Source: CS4-C045 sp963844115 (GTDB lineage: Bacteria > Planctomycetota > Planctomycetia > Pirellulales > UBA7805). Taken from it: a stretch of 64,000 nt of DNA. The position numbers and the translations under genes are program-made. Each line of letters opens with the position of its first letter. Position 1 is the first letter of the stretch. The stretch covers positions 16,838-80,837 of the forward strand of contig CAWJNN010000048.1 of assembly GCA_963844115.1 (NCBI GenBank). Direction: 5' to 3'. The notes below the pieces were generated by a model, which ran no database searches, was not told where the DNA came from, and saw nothing but the letters and a program-made list of their open reading frames with translations. This document shows, piece after piece, positions 18,507 to 28,193 of the stretch.

Positions 18507-19553
18507 CTACTTCGCGGCTGGCAGAATCAGCGGCTCGCCGGACAGTGGTTCGACACCGCAGGCGGCCAGCCAGCGCCGGCGCACCTCCTCGCAAAGCCTG
18601 GCAACGCGTCGGGCGTCACCATTAACGTGCGGGATTTTTCCACCGGCTCGATGAGCGTGGCCGCCTCCGCCACCAATCCCGTCCAGCGTTTGCTGCAGCA
18701 GATGGCAGGCGTTCGCACTGTCCCGTTGAGTACGTGCTGACACCAACAGGTCGTCGTCGATCACGGCCGCACACAGGGCACATCGGACACCCTTGCAGCG
18801 AATCAACAGATCGGCGACTTCGCCGACAATCTCCGGTCCCGCGGCATGCGGAAGCATGCAAAAGGCCGCGTCCTCATAGATGGTTGTGTCGGACATCGCA
18901 GCCGACAGATCGGCGAAGTAATGGCGACTAAGGGGCGCCGTTTCGATTTCCGCCAACAACGCCGGCTCGGCCCGTTCCGTCAGCCAAACCAAGACCGAAT
19001 TGTCCAGCTCGGAGTGATGCGTTTCACAACCGCGGGTTTCGGTCCGCATGGCGTAGACGAGCGCCGTGGCAAGCTTCGGTCCCGGTTCGATTTCCAGCTG
19101 ACGCAGATAATCCGCAGCAATCGTCGCCGTGGCCGCCAGTTCGGGCCGGATATCGACAAAGGAAATATCCGGATCGCGATATTCACTTAGGTGGTGGTCA
19201 ACAACCGCCACGGGTTTGATCGAACTACGCGTCAGCAACTGGTTACTGGCCCCAGGCGAACAGTCGACCAAAACGGCCGCGCAGTTATCCGGGACATCGA
19301 GGCTGAGCACCAGCTGAATCGGTGGCCGCAGCAAATCGACCATGTGCAGGTTTTCCGCACGTACAATCGCGCCTCCGCCAATCAGGCGTGTCGGAGTACC
19401 AAGTCGCTCATCGATCAACGTCAACACCGCCCAACCCGATGCAATGGTGTCGGGATCAGGATTATCATGCATGACGACCAGCAGCTGGTCGTAGCCAGAC
19501 AGTACGTCGAGCAACTGACTTGCGCGGCCGGCAACTTGTGTTCCGGTGGACAT
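18507..19553 (-). CDS. DHH/DHHA1-family phosphoesterase, NrnA-like
   Basis: The 348-residue product carries the DHH phosphoesterase metal site, with HDNPDPDTIASG near the N-terminus and VVDHHLSEY around residue 118. The DHHA1 substrate-binding motif GIGGGGGHAHRAGG lies near residue 300. Such proteins degrade nanoRNAs or 3'-phosphoadenosine 5'-phosphate. The start at 19553 is preferred because GAAGGG lies about ten bases upstream. The gene is convergent with the sulfatase. Without assay it cannot be assigned to nanoRNase or pAp phosphatase. Confidence 0.82.
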   Translation of the reverse strand: MSTGTQVAGRASQLLDVLSGYDQLLVVMHDNPDPDTIASGWAVLTLIDERLGTPTRLIGGGAIVRAENLHMVDLLRPPIQLVLSLDVPDNCAAVLVDCSPGASNQLLTRSSIKPVAVVDHHLSEYRDPDISFVDIRPELAATATIAADYLRQLEIEPGPKLATALVYAMRTETRGCETHHSELDNSVLVWLTERAEPALLAEIETAPLSRHYFADLSAAMSDTTIYEDAAFCMLPHAAGPEIVGEVADLLIRCKGVRCALCAAVIDDDLLVSARTQRDSANACHLLQQTLDGIGGGGGHAHRAGGKIPHVNGDARRVARLCEEVRRRWLAACGVEPLSGEPLILPAAK

Positions 19554-19953
19554 TATTTTCAAGCCCTTCACACGATTGGGTAGGGTGGGCTCCCTCTGGA
19601 CGTGTTTTCAATGAAGCAAACCTTCTATGATACCAAGCCCGGCGTGCTGGCAACAAGGTTCCCGACCGTTCCCCCCCGTGAATGGCAACCTATCTCCTGC
19701 AATCGGCAAAGGATACGTTGCCACCCGCCATGCTTGTCACCTGTAGTGATTGTCACGTGTCGCCACTCGTAGATAGCCTTTGACGAATTCTGAACCGCAA
19801 CAGCCAGCGGACCGGCCCCCACATTCCGTTCTGCGATTTCGCCTGCGTACGTTTCAGATCGTAGTACGCTCCGATCCGCTGGAGTATGCTCGACAACTGA
19901 TTGAAGAGAAGCTCGATTCCGTGTCAGAATCGCGATTGTAAATCGCACCGGAC
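19554..19953. other. 400-bp gap without a convincing gene
   Basis: The gap contains the promoter side of the DHH gene and the 3' side of the BRCT-MerR-TPR gene. A 107-codon open frame on the minus strand has no recognisable motif. I see no strong hairpin or repeat. Confidence 0.45.
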
Positions 19954-21114
19954 TCAGACGGTCGCGCCGGCCAGATGTTTCTTGGCCTCATCGGCCCACG
20001 GACTCAGCGGGTCGAGGTCCAGATAACTGCGCCAGTGCTCGACGGCTTCACTGTTTCTACCCGCGCCGGCAAGTATCGAGGCAAGATTGAAATGAGCGTC
20101 GGCGTAGGTCGGCACAAGGTGCAGCGCGTAACGAAGCGCCGTGGTCGCCTGTTCTAGCTGCCCCAATTCGGCCATTAAGTTCCCCAGATTGTTCCAGGCT
20201 TCGACATAGGATGATTCCAATTCGACCGCCCGCCGAAAATTTGAACAGGCGCCTTCGCGGTCGTTCAGGGAATAAAGGACATTGCCGAGATTGAAATGCA
20301 GAACCGGATCATCGGGAGCTTGCTGTACCGCCGCCCGATACGCCGCCGACGCTTGTTGGAAGAATCCGGCATCCTCCAGACGAATGGCCTCGTCAAACCA
20401 CTGTTCCACTGATTTTTCGTCGGACCGAAGGGCAACGGGATGATCGTCATCGGAGTCGAAGGGAAGCATCGTCTGTCCAGAAGGCTCAGCCAAGCGCCCA
20501 TCGTCCAACCGCACCAACAATCGCTGACTGGACTCCAAAACGGAAAGCTGCGATAGCAAACGTTCTGAATCAGGAAGCCAGCGACTTACCCGGACCAGGC
20601 TATCGCGAATGCGAGCAGGCGTGAGACCCGAATTCACCAGGTCACACAGCTTTTTCGCAGCGGTCACTTGCTGATAATCGAAATAGACGAGCCGGTGGAT
20701 CGTTTCGACTGGTTCGATTAACCCGGCCCGCATCCAGGCCCGCACGCGATCGCGAGGAACGTCCAGAATGCGGCTCAGCTGCACAATCGTATAGCGACGA
20801 TGAACTTTTTGTTCGTCGTCTAGCAGCTCCAGCCTCCGCAAGAACGACTCTTCGGCGATAATCTCGATCGCATAGCCCAACGAATGTAGCTTGCGGGCCG
20901 TCAACAGATTCGCGGTAGGCTGGCCGTCATCGCCCAACGGCAATCCGTCACTGCCAACGACCAGAAAATCGGTTTCTCGCGTGGGCGCCTGCACTACCCT
21001 GCCGCCCAATTCGTCGACAAGTTCTCGCGCCTCACGATGCGTCATCGAGGCGAGACGACCGGTCAGGGCGACGGTCTTGTCCTGCAGCAAGGTGGTCGAA
21101 CTTCCGTGTTCCAT
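19954..21114 (-). CDS. BRCT-MerR-TPR fusion protein
   Basis: The 386-residue product has three parts. Residues about 8-90 form a BRCT-like domain (KTVALTGRLASMTHREARELVDELGGRV, as in DNA ligase and replication factor C). Residues about 105-170 form a MerR-type winged helix (YTIVQLSRILDVPRDRVRAWMRAGLIEP). Residues about 235-380 hold at least four TPR units (FNLGNVLYSLNDREGACSNF, AWNNLGNLMAELGQLEQATT, AHFNLASILAGAGRNSEAVEHW). The likely role is DNA binding coupled to a protein scaffold, perhaps in DNA damage signalling; no function is established. It is followed closely by no operon partner, with msrA ending up the strand just 14 bases away from its start. Confidence 0.8.
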   Translation of the reverse strand: MEHGSSTTLLQDKTVALTGRLASMTHREARELVDELGGRVVQAPTRETDFLVVGSDGLPLGDDGQPTANLLTARKLHSLGYAIEIIAEESFLRRLELLDDEQKVHRRYTIVQLSRILDVPRDRVRAWMRAGLIEPVETIHRLVYFDYQQVTAAKKLCDLVNSGLTPARIRDSLVRVSRWLPDSERLLSQLSVLESSQRLLVRLDDGRLAEPSGQTMLPFDSDDDHPVALRSDEKSVEQWFDEAIRLEDAGFFQQASAAYRAAVQQAPDDPVLHFNLGNVLYSLNDREGACSNFRRAVELESSYVEAWNNLGNLMAELGQLEQATTALRYALHLVPTYADAHFNLASILAGAGRNSEAVEHWRSYLDLDPLSPWADEAKKHLAGATV

Positions 21115-21128
21115 TTTTCACCTAGGCT

Positions 21129-21609
21129 TCAACCGGTTCCAGGACTGTGGCATGACTTCAAACCGTTTTTCTCAAAATACCGTTGATGGTACTCTTCCGC
21201 GCCAGAAGGGGCCGGCGGCTTCGATCTGTGTAACGACGGGTCGATCGAATTTGCCGTTGGTCTCCAATCGCTGACGGGCCTGAAGCGCCAATTCTTCTTG
21301 CTGAGGCGAATGAAAGAAGATGGCGGATCGGTACTGGGAACCGATATCCGGACCCTGGCGATTGGGCGTTGTTGGATCGTGACAGTTCCAGAAAACTTCC
21401 AACAGCTGTTCGTAGGAAATCCGCTCTGGATCGAATTGAATCTGAAGGACCTCGGCGTGACCCGTGGTTCCGGTACAGACCTCTTGATAATTCGGACTGT
21501 CGGTCGGTCCTCCGCTGTAGCCGACGGCCGTCTCGAGCACGCCATTCAGATCTTGAAATGCCGCTTCAACGCCCCAGAAACAACCGGCCCCGAATGTCGC
21601 CTTATCCAC
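21129..21609 (-). CDS. msrA: Peptide-methionine (S)-S-oxide reductase, frame broken near the C-terminus
   Basis: MsrA reduces methionine-S-sulfoxide in proteins. GAGCFWGVEAAF holds the catalytic Cys. SPNYQEVCTGTTGHAEV and FWNCHDPTTPNRQGPDIGSQYRSAIF are the other family blocks. The frame breaks at about 21199-21202 (GCGC). Restoring two bases turns the end into FWRAEEYHQRYFEKNG, the conserved C-terminal YHQ motif, and the protein then ends at 21129. Total length is about 160 residues, normal. It may share a transcript with the BRCT-MerR-TPR gene downstream. Confidence 0.9.
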
Positions 21610-22057
21610 GGAAATCTCCTTTGCAAGCTGGATCTATTGTCTTCATCGTAAGCCACACTGGCAAACCGGTCCACGGGGCCATCCGGACCGTCGATTCACG
21701 CGAATCGTGTGGAATCGGACTCGCCTCGGGGCACGGGACTTCGATAAACCCGTCGCCGCCCACGGCATGCTTCGCGCTGTCAAAACGCATCGTGGCACGC
21801 ATTCATGTTGTCGCACGGACACATGCCGCCATCGGCCGGACGCCCTGCTAACGGCCACATTCCCTACAGCTCCGCGTCGCCGACGACCCAACGGGCCTCC
21901 TACGCCGCGAAACGGCTGCTGGGCCGGCGGTCACCTTGAGTTAATCCCGCGCGGCACTGGGTTTGCTTCTAAAGATCGCTTACTGGCATCGCGACACCGC
22001 TGCCGCTGCGGCGGATTACCGCGTGACCACGTCCAGCGAACCATCGGAGCACCCAAT
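21610..22057. other. 448-bp gap between divergent genes
   Basis: This lies between msrA and the LEPR-type protein, which point away from each other. The frame of the latter stays open upstream as far as 21707, but that extension is Arg- and His-rich and unlike the protein. I treat it as noncoding promoter space. No repeat or RNA was recognised. Confidence 0.45.
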
Positions 22058-23368
22058 ATGAAGAAGCGAATGAACGATCGGCGTGGGCCTCGAACAACGC
22101 GTCTGGGCATGGAACGATTGGAGCATCGCCTACTTCTAACGACGGTCCAACAGGCGGGAGATACGGTCACGGTCGACGGATCGGCCATAAACGATCAAAT
22201 CAGCTTTGTCGCGACGGAGACCGAGTACCAGCTCACCGTGAACGGTGTCGGCTATACGTACGATTCGAGTGCGGTTTCCCAGTTTGTGATTGACGGCGGC
22301 CAGGGCGACAATTCGATTTCGCTACAAGGCAACTCCGCGGCGGAAACGGCGAGAGTTTTTCACCTACACGGCAGCCTGGAAGGGACCAGCTTCACCGTCG
22401 ACTACAACAGCTTTAGCGACGTCGATGTCGAAGGTTCGGCCGGGGCGGATCTGGCCTATATGTACGATTCGCCGGCCAGCGACAACTTCTACGCTTATCC
22501 CCAATCCGGCCGCATGATCGGCACGGGTTACGAAAACGTCGTCTCCGGCTTTGAAGAAATCCGTGCTTACGCGACCGCGGGCGGGGCGTACGACCGAGCC
22601 GACCTTTTCGACTCAGCGGGCAACGACATTTTTACATCAAGCCCTAACAGCTCGGTGATGCGTGATACGAGCTCCAGCTATTCGAATCTCGTAACAAGCT
22701 TTCCGCGGGTCGACGCCCATGCGAATGCTGCCGGTTTTGACAAAGCCTATTTTTATGATTCGGCCGGCGACGATGTCTTTATCGGTCGTCCAGAGCTTGC
22801 CAAAATGCACGGTCCCGGCTGCGTCTACCTGAACACTGCGACGGACTTCGAGCGGACGTACGGGTTTGCCACCGCGGGCGGGCACGATCGAGCGGACTTC
22901 TATGACTCAGCGGGCGATGACATTTTCGTGGGCGAGCCGACATTCAGCTACCTGCGCGGAGCCGCCTACGAATACTACACCTTCGCCAAGCACTTTGATC
23001 TGGTCTACGTTGGGGGAACCACTGGAAACGATCTGGCCCTGCTGTACGGTAGCGACGGCAATGACTACATGAAGTCCGGGGCAGCGTATTCCTACATGAC
23101 AGGCGAAAACTTTTACAATCGCGTCACCGGGTTCGGCGACGTACGCGGTTATGGTCGCGGAGGATATGACCAGGCCTATTTCACTGAGATCAGCGCGACC
23201 GACCAGGTTTTCGGTCGGTACAACTACATGCGTGTTGACCGATCTGGCCCCCAAGCCCTGTCCTTCGATTTCGACGTCGTCAGAGTCTACTCCAACGGGA
23301 ATGAAACGGCGACCGCGGACGTCGACGTTCTCGATTACGTGTTTCGACAGTACGGAAACTGGTCGTAG
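22058..23368 (+). CDS. Planctomycete extracellular repeat protein with LEPR-XLL-like N-terminus
   Basis: The 436-residue product opens with a basic stretch and GMERLEHRLLL (residues 17-27), a variant of the LEPR-XLL motif found at the start of many planctomycete surface proteins. Residues about 130-360 hold at least five ~60-residue repeats built around a Y/F-DSAGDD-V/I-F-x-x-x-P core: DSPASDNFYAYP, DSAGNDIFTSSP, DSAGDDVFIGRP, DSAGDDIFVGEP and GSDGNDYMKSGA. The Gly-Asn-Asp loops look like calcium-binding repeats of the haemolysin type. The C-terminus has no anchor or dockerin. The start at 22058 places the LEPR motif near the N-terminus. The likely role is a cell-surface or matrix protein. 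Confidence 0.7.
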   Translation: MKKRMNDRRGPRTTRLGMERLEHRLLLTTVQQAGDTVTVDGSAINDQISFVATETEYQLTVNGVGYTYDSSAVSQFVIDGGQGDNSISLQGNSAAETARVFHLHGSLEGTSFTVDYNSFSDVDVEGSAGADLAYMYDSPASDNFYAYPQSGRMIGTGYENVVSGFEEIRAYATAGGAYDRADLFDSAGNDIFTSSPNSSVMRDTSSSYSNLVTSFPRVDAHANAAGFDKAYFYDSAGDDVFIGRPELAKMHGPGCVYLNTATDFERTYGFATAGGHDRADFYDSAGDDIFVGEPTFSYLRGAAYEYYTFAKHFDLVYVGGTTGNDLALLYGSDGNDYMKSGAAYSYMTGENFYNRVTGFGDVRGYGRGGYDQAYFTEISATDQVFGRYNYMRVDRSGPQALSFDFDVVRVYSNGNETATADVDVLDYVFRQYGNWS

Positions 23369-23432
23369 AAATGCGTCTCGCGTGTTGATAGCGGATCGGA
23401 GGGACTTCCGATCAGGCGCACAGGATGAATCG

Positions 23433-24641
23433 CTACGATTTTCCGAAGCTGAACCAGCGTCCGATGCCTGACTTATTGGCAGCTTCGCCGTCTTCGGGTT
23501 CCGGCTTCTGGCTACCATCAAGCGCCGCAGCGAGGTTCATGATTTCCTGAGTGATCGGCTGCTTGCGCGCCTGTTCGACCAACGGCACGCCGTTGTTGCG
23601 AACTTCGACCATTGTCCGATAGTCGTTAGGAATCTTCCAAAAGATTTCACGACCGATCGTCTCTTCGGCCTTTTTGAAGCTGATCTGGTTCTGATCCATA
23701 CCCACGCGATTCACGACAACTCTTAACTTGTCCGCCAGCCCATCCTTGTCGTTGAAATACATCATCAAGCGGACGACATTGCGCAGGCAGGGAAGGTCCA
23801 TTTGCGTGACGAGGACAATGTGATCGGCCAGTTGCAATGCCAAACGATCCAGCGGTCCGAAGAACTTGGAAAGGTCGAGCACGACGTGGCTGAACGTTGC
23901 TTTTAGCAGACCTATCAGGCGATTGAGATCGTCTGGCGTGATTTCGTCAACGTCGTCCAATTGCACCGGGCGCGGCAAAAGGAACAAGCCGGACGAGTGC
24001 TTGGTCAGCGATCGCTTCAACAGCGAAATGTCCATCCGCGCGGCGTTTTGAGCGACATCCAGAAGCGTAAAGTCGGCGATCGCATCAAGACACACATCGG
24101 CGTCACCCAGGCATAAGTCCAGATCGACCAGCACGACAGAATTGCTCGGGTTGTCGGCCAGCGCGCAGCCGACATTCACCGCGATACTGGTCGTGCCGAC
24201 GCCACCGGTGGCACCGGCGACCGCGATGATGGTGGTACCGCGTGACTTCACATCACCACGGCTGCTGCGACGATCGCTGATGCGTTCCAACGCCGGAATG
24301 AGATCTTCCAGCTTAATCGGCTCGGCGAGAAACTCCTTCGCACCGGCTCGCATCGCGCTGAGAATCAGATTTCCGTCGTTTGACGAACTGGTTACCAGAA
24401 CACTGCAATCGGGAGCGGTATCGGCCAGCCGTTCGATCAGCTTCAAGGCCTTTTCGACATCCGAATCGATCGCGATGATGCCGACCTCGGGTTCGGTCTG
24501 CGCCACAACGTCCGAGAAGAACTCGTATCGCGAGCATTCTGCTTCCAGCCAGATTCGATCGATGCCCAGCAGCATCGATTTCAGCTCTTCCCGGCTGTTA
24601 TCATCGGGATCGACAATCGCCAATCGAATTGCGTTACTCAT
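23433..24641 (-). CDS. tadZ: Tad pilus assembly protein TadZ/CpaE
   Basis: TadZ/CpaE localises the Tad secretion machine to the pole. The 402-residue product has a degenerate receiver-like N-terminus (about 1-125). A ParA/MinD-type ATPase follows, with the deviant Walker region AVAGATGGVGTTSIAVNVG near residue 145 and VVLVDLDLCLGD. The C-terminal tail is acidic then basic. It is the last gene of the Tad run here; the next gene is convergent. The expected neighbour cpaF/tadA is absent. Confidence 0.85.
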   Translation of the reverse strand: MSNAIRLAIVDPDDNSREELKSMLLGIDRIWLEAECSRYEFFSDVVAQTEPEVGIIAIDSDVEKALKLIERLADTAPDCSVLVTSSSNDGNLILSAMRAGAKEFLAEPIKLEDLIPALERISDRRSSRGDVKSRGTTIIAVAGATGGVGTTSIAVNVGCALADNPSNSVVLVDLDLCLGDADVCLDAIADFTLLDVAQNAARMDISLLKRSLTKHSSGLFLLPRPVQLDDVDEITPDDLNRLIGLLKATFSHVVLDLSKFFGPLDRLALQLADHIVLVTQMDLPCLRNVVRLMMYFNDKDGLADKLRVVVNRVGMDQNQISFKKAEETIGREIFWKIPNDYRTMVEVRNNGVPLVEQARKQPITQEIMNLAAALDGSQKPEPEDGEAANKSGIGRWFSFGKS

Positions 24642-24780
24642 AGTTACGCGTTTTCCTACGAGCCATCGGGCCTATCAGGTCGTGGTCAACCTTACGAAGG
24701 CTTTGGGGACTCAAGTTGGCGACTCAAATGGATTTGGAGACTCTACGGTCGCGCGCGAAACGCGCCTCTATTCTTGTACG

Positions 24781-26436
24781 TCATAACCGACGCGTCCGAT
24801 GAATTCCGGCGCAGGACCCAACGTTATCGCTGCTGGGACCGGGCGTGGGACGAGCTGACGGCCTGGCGCGGTTTTGCAGATTCTGATTCGTCGTCGTCCA
24901 CTGCGCCGGAGTCACCGAAGAACGCGGATCCGACGTGGCGAATTGGCCCGTCGGGTGCTGCCCACGGTAGGACGCCTGCGGACCGGACTGGATCTGTTCC
25001 GCCGGAACTCCCGGCCCCGGGCTTGGTTGAGGAGGCATCTGATCATACTGCGGATGATTCCCCGGATATCCTTGTCCTGGTTGGCCATTCTGGTAACCCG
25101 GTGGTAGTCGTGGATTCGGTACTTCCAGGTGACCACGCCAGTAGACATCGCCATCGGGCGGGCTGACCGTGTGCATACCCGGACCAATGGGTGGTACTTC
25201 GTGCGGATCCATGGCGTCGACCAGTTCCGGCGTGACCATGATCAGCAATTCGATTTCGTTGTTGCGTTCCTCAACTCGACGGAATGGCACACCAATGTAA
25301 GGCAGGTCGCTGATTATCGGTATTCCACGGTTCACCGCTTCGGTACGGTTCTGGACAAGACCAGCCAACGCAAGCGTTTGGCCGGCATTCAATTCAACTC
25401 CCGTGTCCACTTCACGGACGTTCAACGCCGGCACGGCCTGATTGTTCAGCGTCACGCCGCGCGATTCGTCCAGCTCACTGACGCGGGGTCGGACTTCCAG
25501 GCGAATTCGACCATTTCCTAGCACGATCGGGACGAAGTCCACGACGGTACCGAAGGTCTTGTATTCGATGGAGACCGTACCCAAACCGGCGGGTACGAGA
25601 ATTGGGAATTCACCACCGACCGTAAATTTTGCCGGGCGTCCGCTAACCGTAACCAACGTTGGTTCCGCGAGTATCTTGGCAATGCTATTTTGCCGTAACG
25701 CTTCCAGTACACCCAGAAAGTTGACATTGCTATCGACGATGCCGAAGCGAACAGTGTCACCACCGGTCGCAGCCCCGCCAGGTGACAGGAGTCCGCTGAC
25801 GCTGGATACGAGAAAGTCCGCTCCATTAGTAATCGACCAGTCGAAACCCATGGCCCGTAGCTTGGTGCGGGAAACCTCCATGACTTTGACGTGCAACAGC
25901 ACCTGCTGGACGCCGCCAACGCTGATGTTGTTGATCACTTTCGGATAGAAGTCCTCTGCAATGCGAATGACTCGACTCACTTCCTCGGGGCGATCAACGT
26001 AACCCGACACGATAACGCTGTTCGGCAGCGGTTTGACTCGCAGCGACGCCGCGGGAAACTCGCTCTGTAGCAGAACTGTCAACTCGCGAGCGTCACCAAA
26101 GACGATGACGTCGATGCTGCGCACTTCGTTGTTTTCGTTCCACAGATTGACCTGCGTTACGCCCGCCTTCTTCGCAAAGACCTGGACCTGCGTCGGCGAG
26201 AGCGGCGTTAGTTCGAGAATTTCCGGATTGCTGACCTGGGCGCGCGGGATCTTGTCCGCGACGCTCAGGATGCGGCTGGAATTGGCAATCATTTCCAATC
26301 GCTGTGACCTTTCGGACACATTCAACATGATTGGTTCAGGGCCATCCAACTGAGCTCGAGCATCGCTGACGCCGAACATCGGCAGGCACAGCGCGAGGAG
26401 AGTTGTACTAACAAAGCGGGAGATAGGGCGACTCAT
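24781..26436 (-). CDS. rcpA: Tad pilus outer-membrane secretin RcpA/CpaC
   Basis: RcpA forms the outer-membrane channel for Flp pili. The 551-residue product has a signal peptide ending near SDARA and a BON-like pre-domain (LPNSVIVSGYVDRPEEVSRVI). The secretin core carries FTVGGEFPILVPAG, VPIVLGNGRIRLEVRPRVSELD and the closing block LPYIGVPFRRVEERNNEIELLIMVTPELV. A Pro/Gln/Gly-rich tail of about 130 residues follows, which is longer than usual and looks disordered. It sits between rcpC and tadZ in the Tad run. Confidence 0.88.
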   Translation of the reverse strand: MSRPISRFVSTTLLALCLPMFGVSDARAQLDGPEPIMLNVSERSQRLEMIANSSRILSVADKIPRAQVSNPEILELTPLSPTQVQVFAKKAGVTQVNLWNENNEVRSIDVIVFGDARELTVLLQSEFPAASLRVKPLPNSVIVSGYVDRPEEVSRVIRIAEDFYPKVINNISVGGVQQVLLHVKVMEVSRTKLRAMGFDWSITNGADFLVSSVSGLLSPGGAATGGDTVRFGIVDSNVNFLGVLEALRQNSIAKILAEPTLVTVSGRPAKFTVGGEFPILVPAGLGTVSIEYKTFGTVVDFVPIVLGNGRIRLEVRPRVSELDESRGVTLNNQAVPALNVREVDTGVELNAGQTLALAGLVQNRTEAVNRGIPIISDLPYIGVPFRRVEERNNEIELLIMVTPELVDAMDPHEVPPIGPGMHTVSPPDGDVYWRGHLEVPNPRLPPGYQNGQPGQGYPGNHPQYDQMPPQPSPGPGVPAEQIQSGPQASYRGQHPTGQFATSDPRSSVTPAQWTTTNQNLQNRARPSARPTPGPSSDNVGSCAGIHRTRRL

Positions 26437-26543
26437 CCGTGTCCTTCCTTGCTAACCGGGTATACCCGGTCGTTTCATCCGTGAAATCAAGGTAGTGCTA
26501 TCTGGCGGCGTAATCACCGCCGTTGGCATTTATTGTTATTGCT

Positions 26544-27626
26544 CTAATCGTCTGTTTTCACCCGTTCCTCTTTACCATCATTCGAATCGCTATCACTATC
26601 GGATTTGTCGGACTTGTCGTCAGAATCGGAGGTACCCGAATCATTTGACGATTTGCCTTCCCCTGCCCGGTCCGTCACCTTGGCTAGCGCTGATTCGCCG
26701 TCGAATTGCTCGACCGTTACATCAGATCCTCGCATGACCATCATTTCGAACGGGCTATCTGCATAGGGGATTGGCATGGTACCGCCTGACGCGGTCGCTG
26801 ATGGTTGTTGTCCTTGGGACATCTTCTTGAGCCAGTCTGCCATCGTGTTGCCACTGGCAGCCGTTTGCGTTTCTTGGCCGTCCTCGTCCAGCTCCTTATG
26901 CTCGTCCTTTCCGTCATAAAGCAAGTCGGCTACGTTCGCATCAGTGTCAGCATCTTCGCTAGCAAAAGCTTCATCCTTCCCTCCACGCATAATGAGCCCG
27001 ACGGTACCAATCTCTGTTGCCAGCGTTACCTTGGCGGCTTGTTTAGGTGTGACCAACAAAGAGATCGTCCGTGCCTGCCCTAGTTGATCGTCTTCTTCGT
27101 CTGAGCGGATTTGCTGGTTGACGGCAAAGACGGTGATATCTTCCAGGAAGACGCGCGTAATCGTGTCTTTGATCCCCAGGCTGGGGTTTCGGCGAGTGAA
27201 AATCTGCAGGTCGACGCGATCCCCAGGTCGGATCAGGTTTGCACCGCTCTTGGCGTTGACGGTCACGCCAACGACACGATATCCCGGCGGGATCTCCTCA
27301 GTGACGGACTGATCACCCGTTCCGATCATGCTCTCCTGCAAGACAACTCCTTGACCAATCTTGTGCAAGGGACGACGCCCTTCCACCTCGGCCAAATCGC
27401 GAATCGCCCCCAGGGGAACTTTGTCCTTGGGCCAATCTTCCAACATCAGGTTGTCGACCGTCAGTGGCGAACTGCGTTGGATTTCAGCCTTGGTTACCAG
27501 AATCGCTTCCGTTTCAACCGACCCTCCGGTCGAACCTCGACTGTCAATAATCTCACTGATGCCGATCGACGCGACAAGTCCGCAGCCGAGTGCCAAGATG
27601 AGCAAAATAAGTGATTTCGGACGCAT
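26544..27626 (-). CDS. cpaB: Tad pilus assembly protein CpaB/RcpC
   Basis: CpaB/RcpC is a periplasmic partner of the secretin. The 360-residue product has an N-terminal anchor (SLILLILALGCGLVASIGI). A SAF-like domain (LVTKAEIQRSSPLTVDNLMLEDWP, about 43-110) follows, then the RcpC domain with IPPGYRVVGVTVNAKSGANLIRPGDRVDL and ARTISLLVTPKQAAKVTLA. The last ~35 residues are almost entirely Asp, Ser, Lys and Glu, an unusual acidic tail. It lies between tadE and the secretin gene. Confidence 0.85.
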   Translation of the reverse strand: MRPKSLILLILALGCGLVASIGISEIIDSRGSTGGSVETEAILVTKAEIQRSSPLTVDNLMLEDWPKDKVPLGAIRDLAEVEGRRPLHKIGQGVVLQESMIGTGDQSVTEEIPPGYRVVGVTVNAKSGANLIRPGDRVDLQIFTRRNPSLGIKDTITRVFLEDITVFAVNQQIRSDEEDDQLGQARTISLLVTPKQAAKVTLATEIGTVGLIMRGGKDEAFASEDADTDANVADLLYDGKDEHKELDEDGQETQTAASGNTMADWLKKMSQGQQPSATASGGTMPIPYADSPFEMMVMRGSDVTVEQFDGESALAKVTDRAGEGKSSNDSGTSDSDDKSDKSDSDSDSNDGKEERVKTDD

Positions 27627-27727
27627 AGAAGTCCCCTTTTTTCGCCCTTCCTTTGGCTAGTCAATAGTCCCTAGTAAACGAATAACGAGAAAAACGTTTT
27701 CATCGTAAAGCCGCCGCTATCGCCGGC

Positions 27728-28128
27728 CTACTGAACGGTTTCTCGACGCATTACCGTGCTTGCTGTCAGATTCTTTCCACCTAAGTACATTGGCGCTGGG
27801 ACCCAACTTACTTGACCAAAAGGAATCGAGACCTGTACTTCCACAGGAGCGCCAAAACCGGCATCCTGGGGGTTACCTTGCGGAAACGTTACAGTCGCTG
27901 TCGGTAGCGTTGCGTTACTTAGGTAAGTATTGACGAATGTGGTTACCTCTGTATTGGTTGCTCCATCCAATACCGCGCGCTTGCGCCTTCACGAGACGCA
28001 TTCGTAAGCACCTGTTGGACCATGATGGCACGGCCCACTTCGATCATCCCCATTACCATCAGTACGAATAGGGGGGCGACCAGCGCAAACTCAACCGCGG
28101 CGACACCTCGTCGTTTTTTTCGGCACAT
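27728..28128 (-). CDS. tadE: TadE-like minor pilin, frame broken
   Basis: TadE-type pseudopilins are processed by the prepilin peptidase and needed for Tad pili. The start CRKKRRGVAAVEFALVAPLF has the basic leader and the Glu of the TadE signature, followed by a membrane helix and TNASREGA. The frame loses one base at about 27975-27980 (GCGCGC); correction gives EGASAAVLDGATNTEV, the usual REGAR.AV..GAT block. Corrected length is about 134 residues. The ATG at 28128 is just before the signature. The tadV stop is 66 bases upstream. Confidence 0.85.
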
Positions 28129-28193
28129 AAGGCAAGCTTTCTGTAGTTTGAATGAATTGCCTGACCGCACCCCTGTTAAGAGGGGCAATCTTT

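Noticed and set aside
19625..19948. 107-codon minus-strand frame before the DHH gene
   Set aside because: No recognisable domain, no ribosome site, and it lies in an intergenic gap.
21707..22057. N-terminal extension of the LEPR-type protein
   Set aside because: It is Arg/His-rich, unlike the rest of the protein, and would bury the LEPR motif at residue ~138 instead of near the N-terminus.
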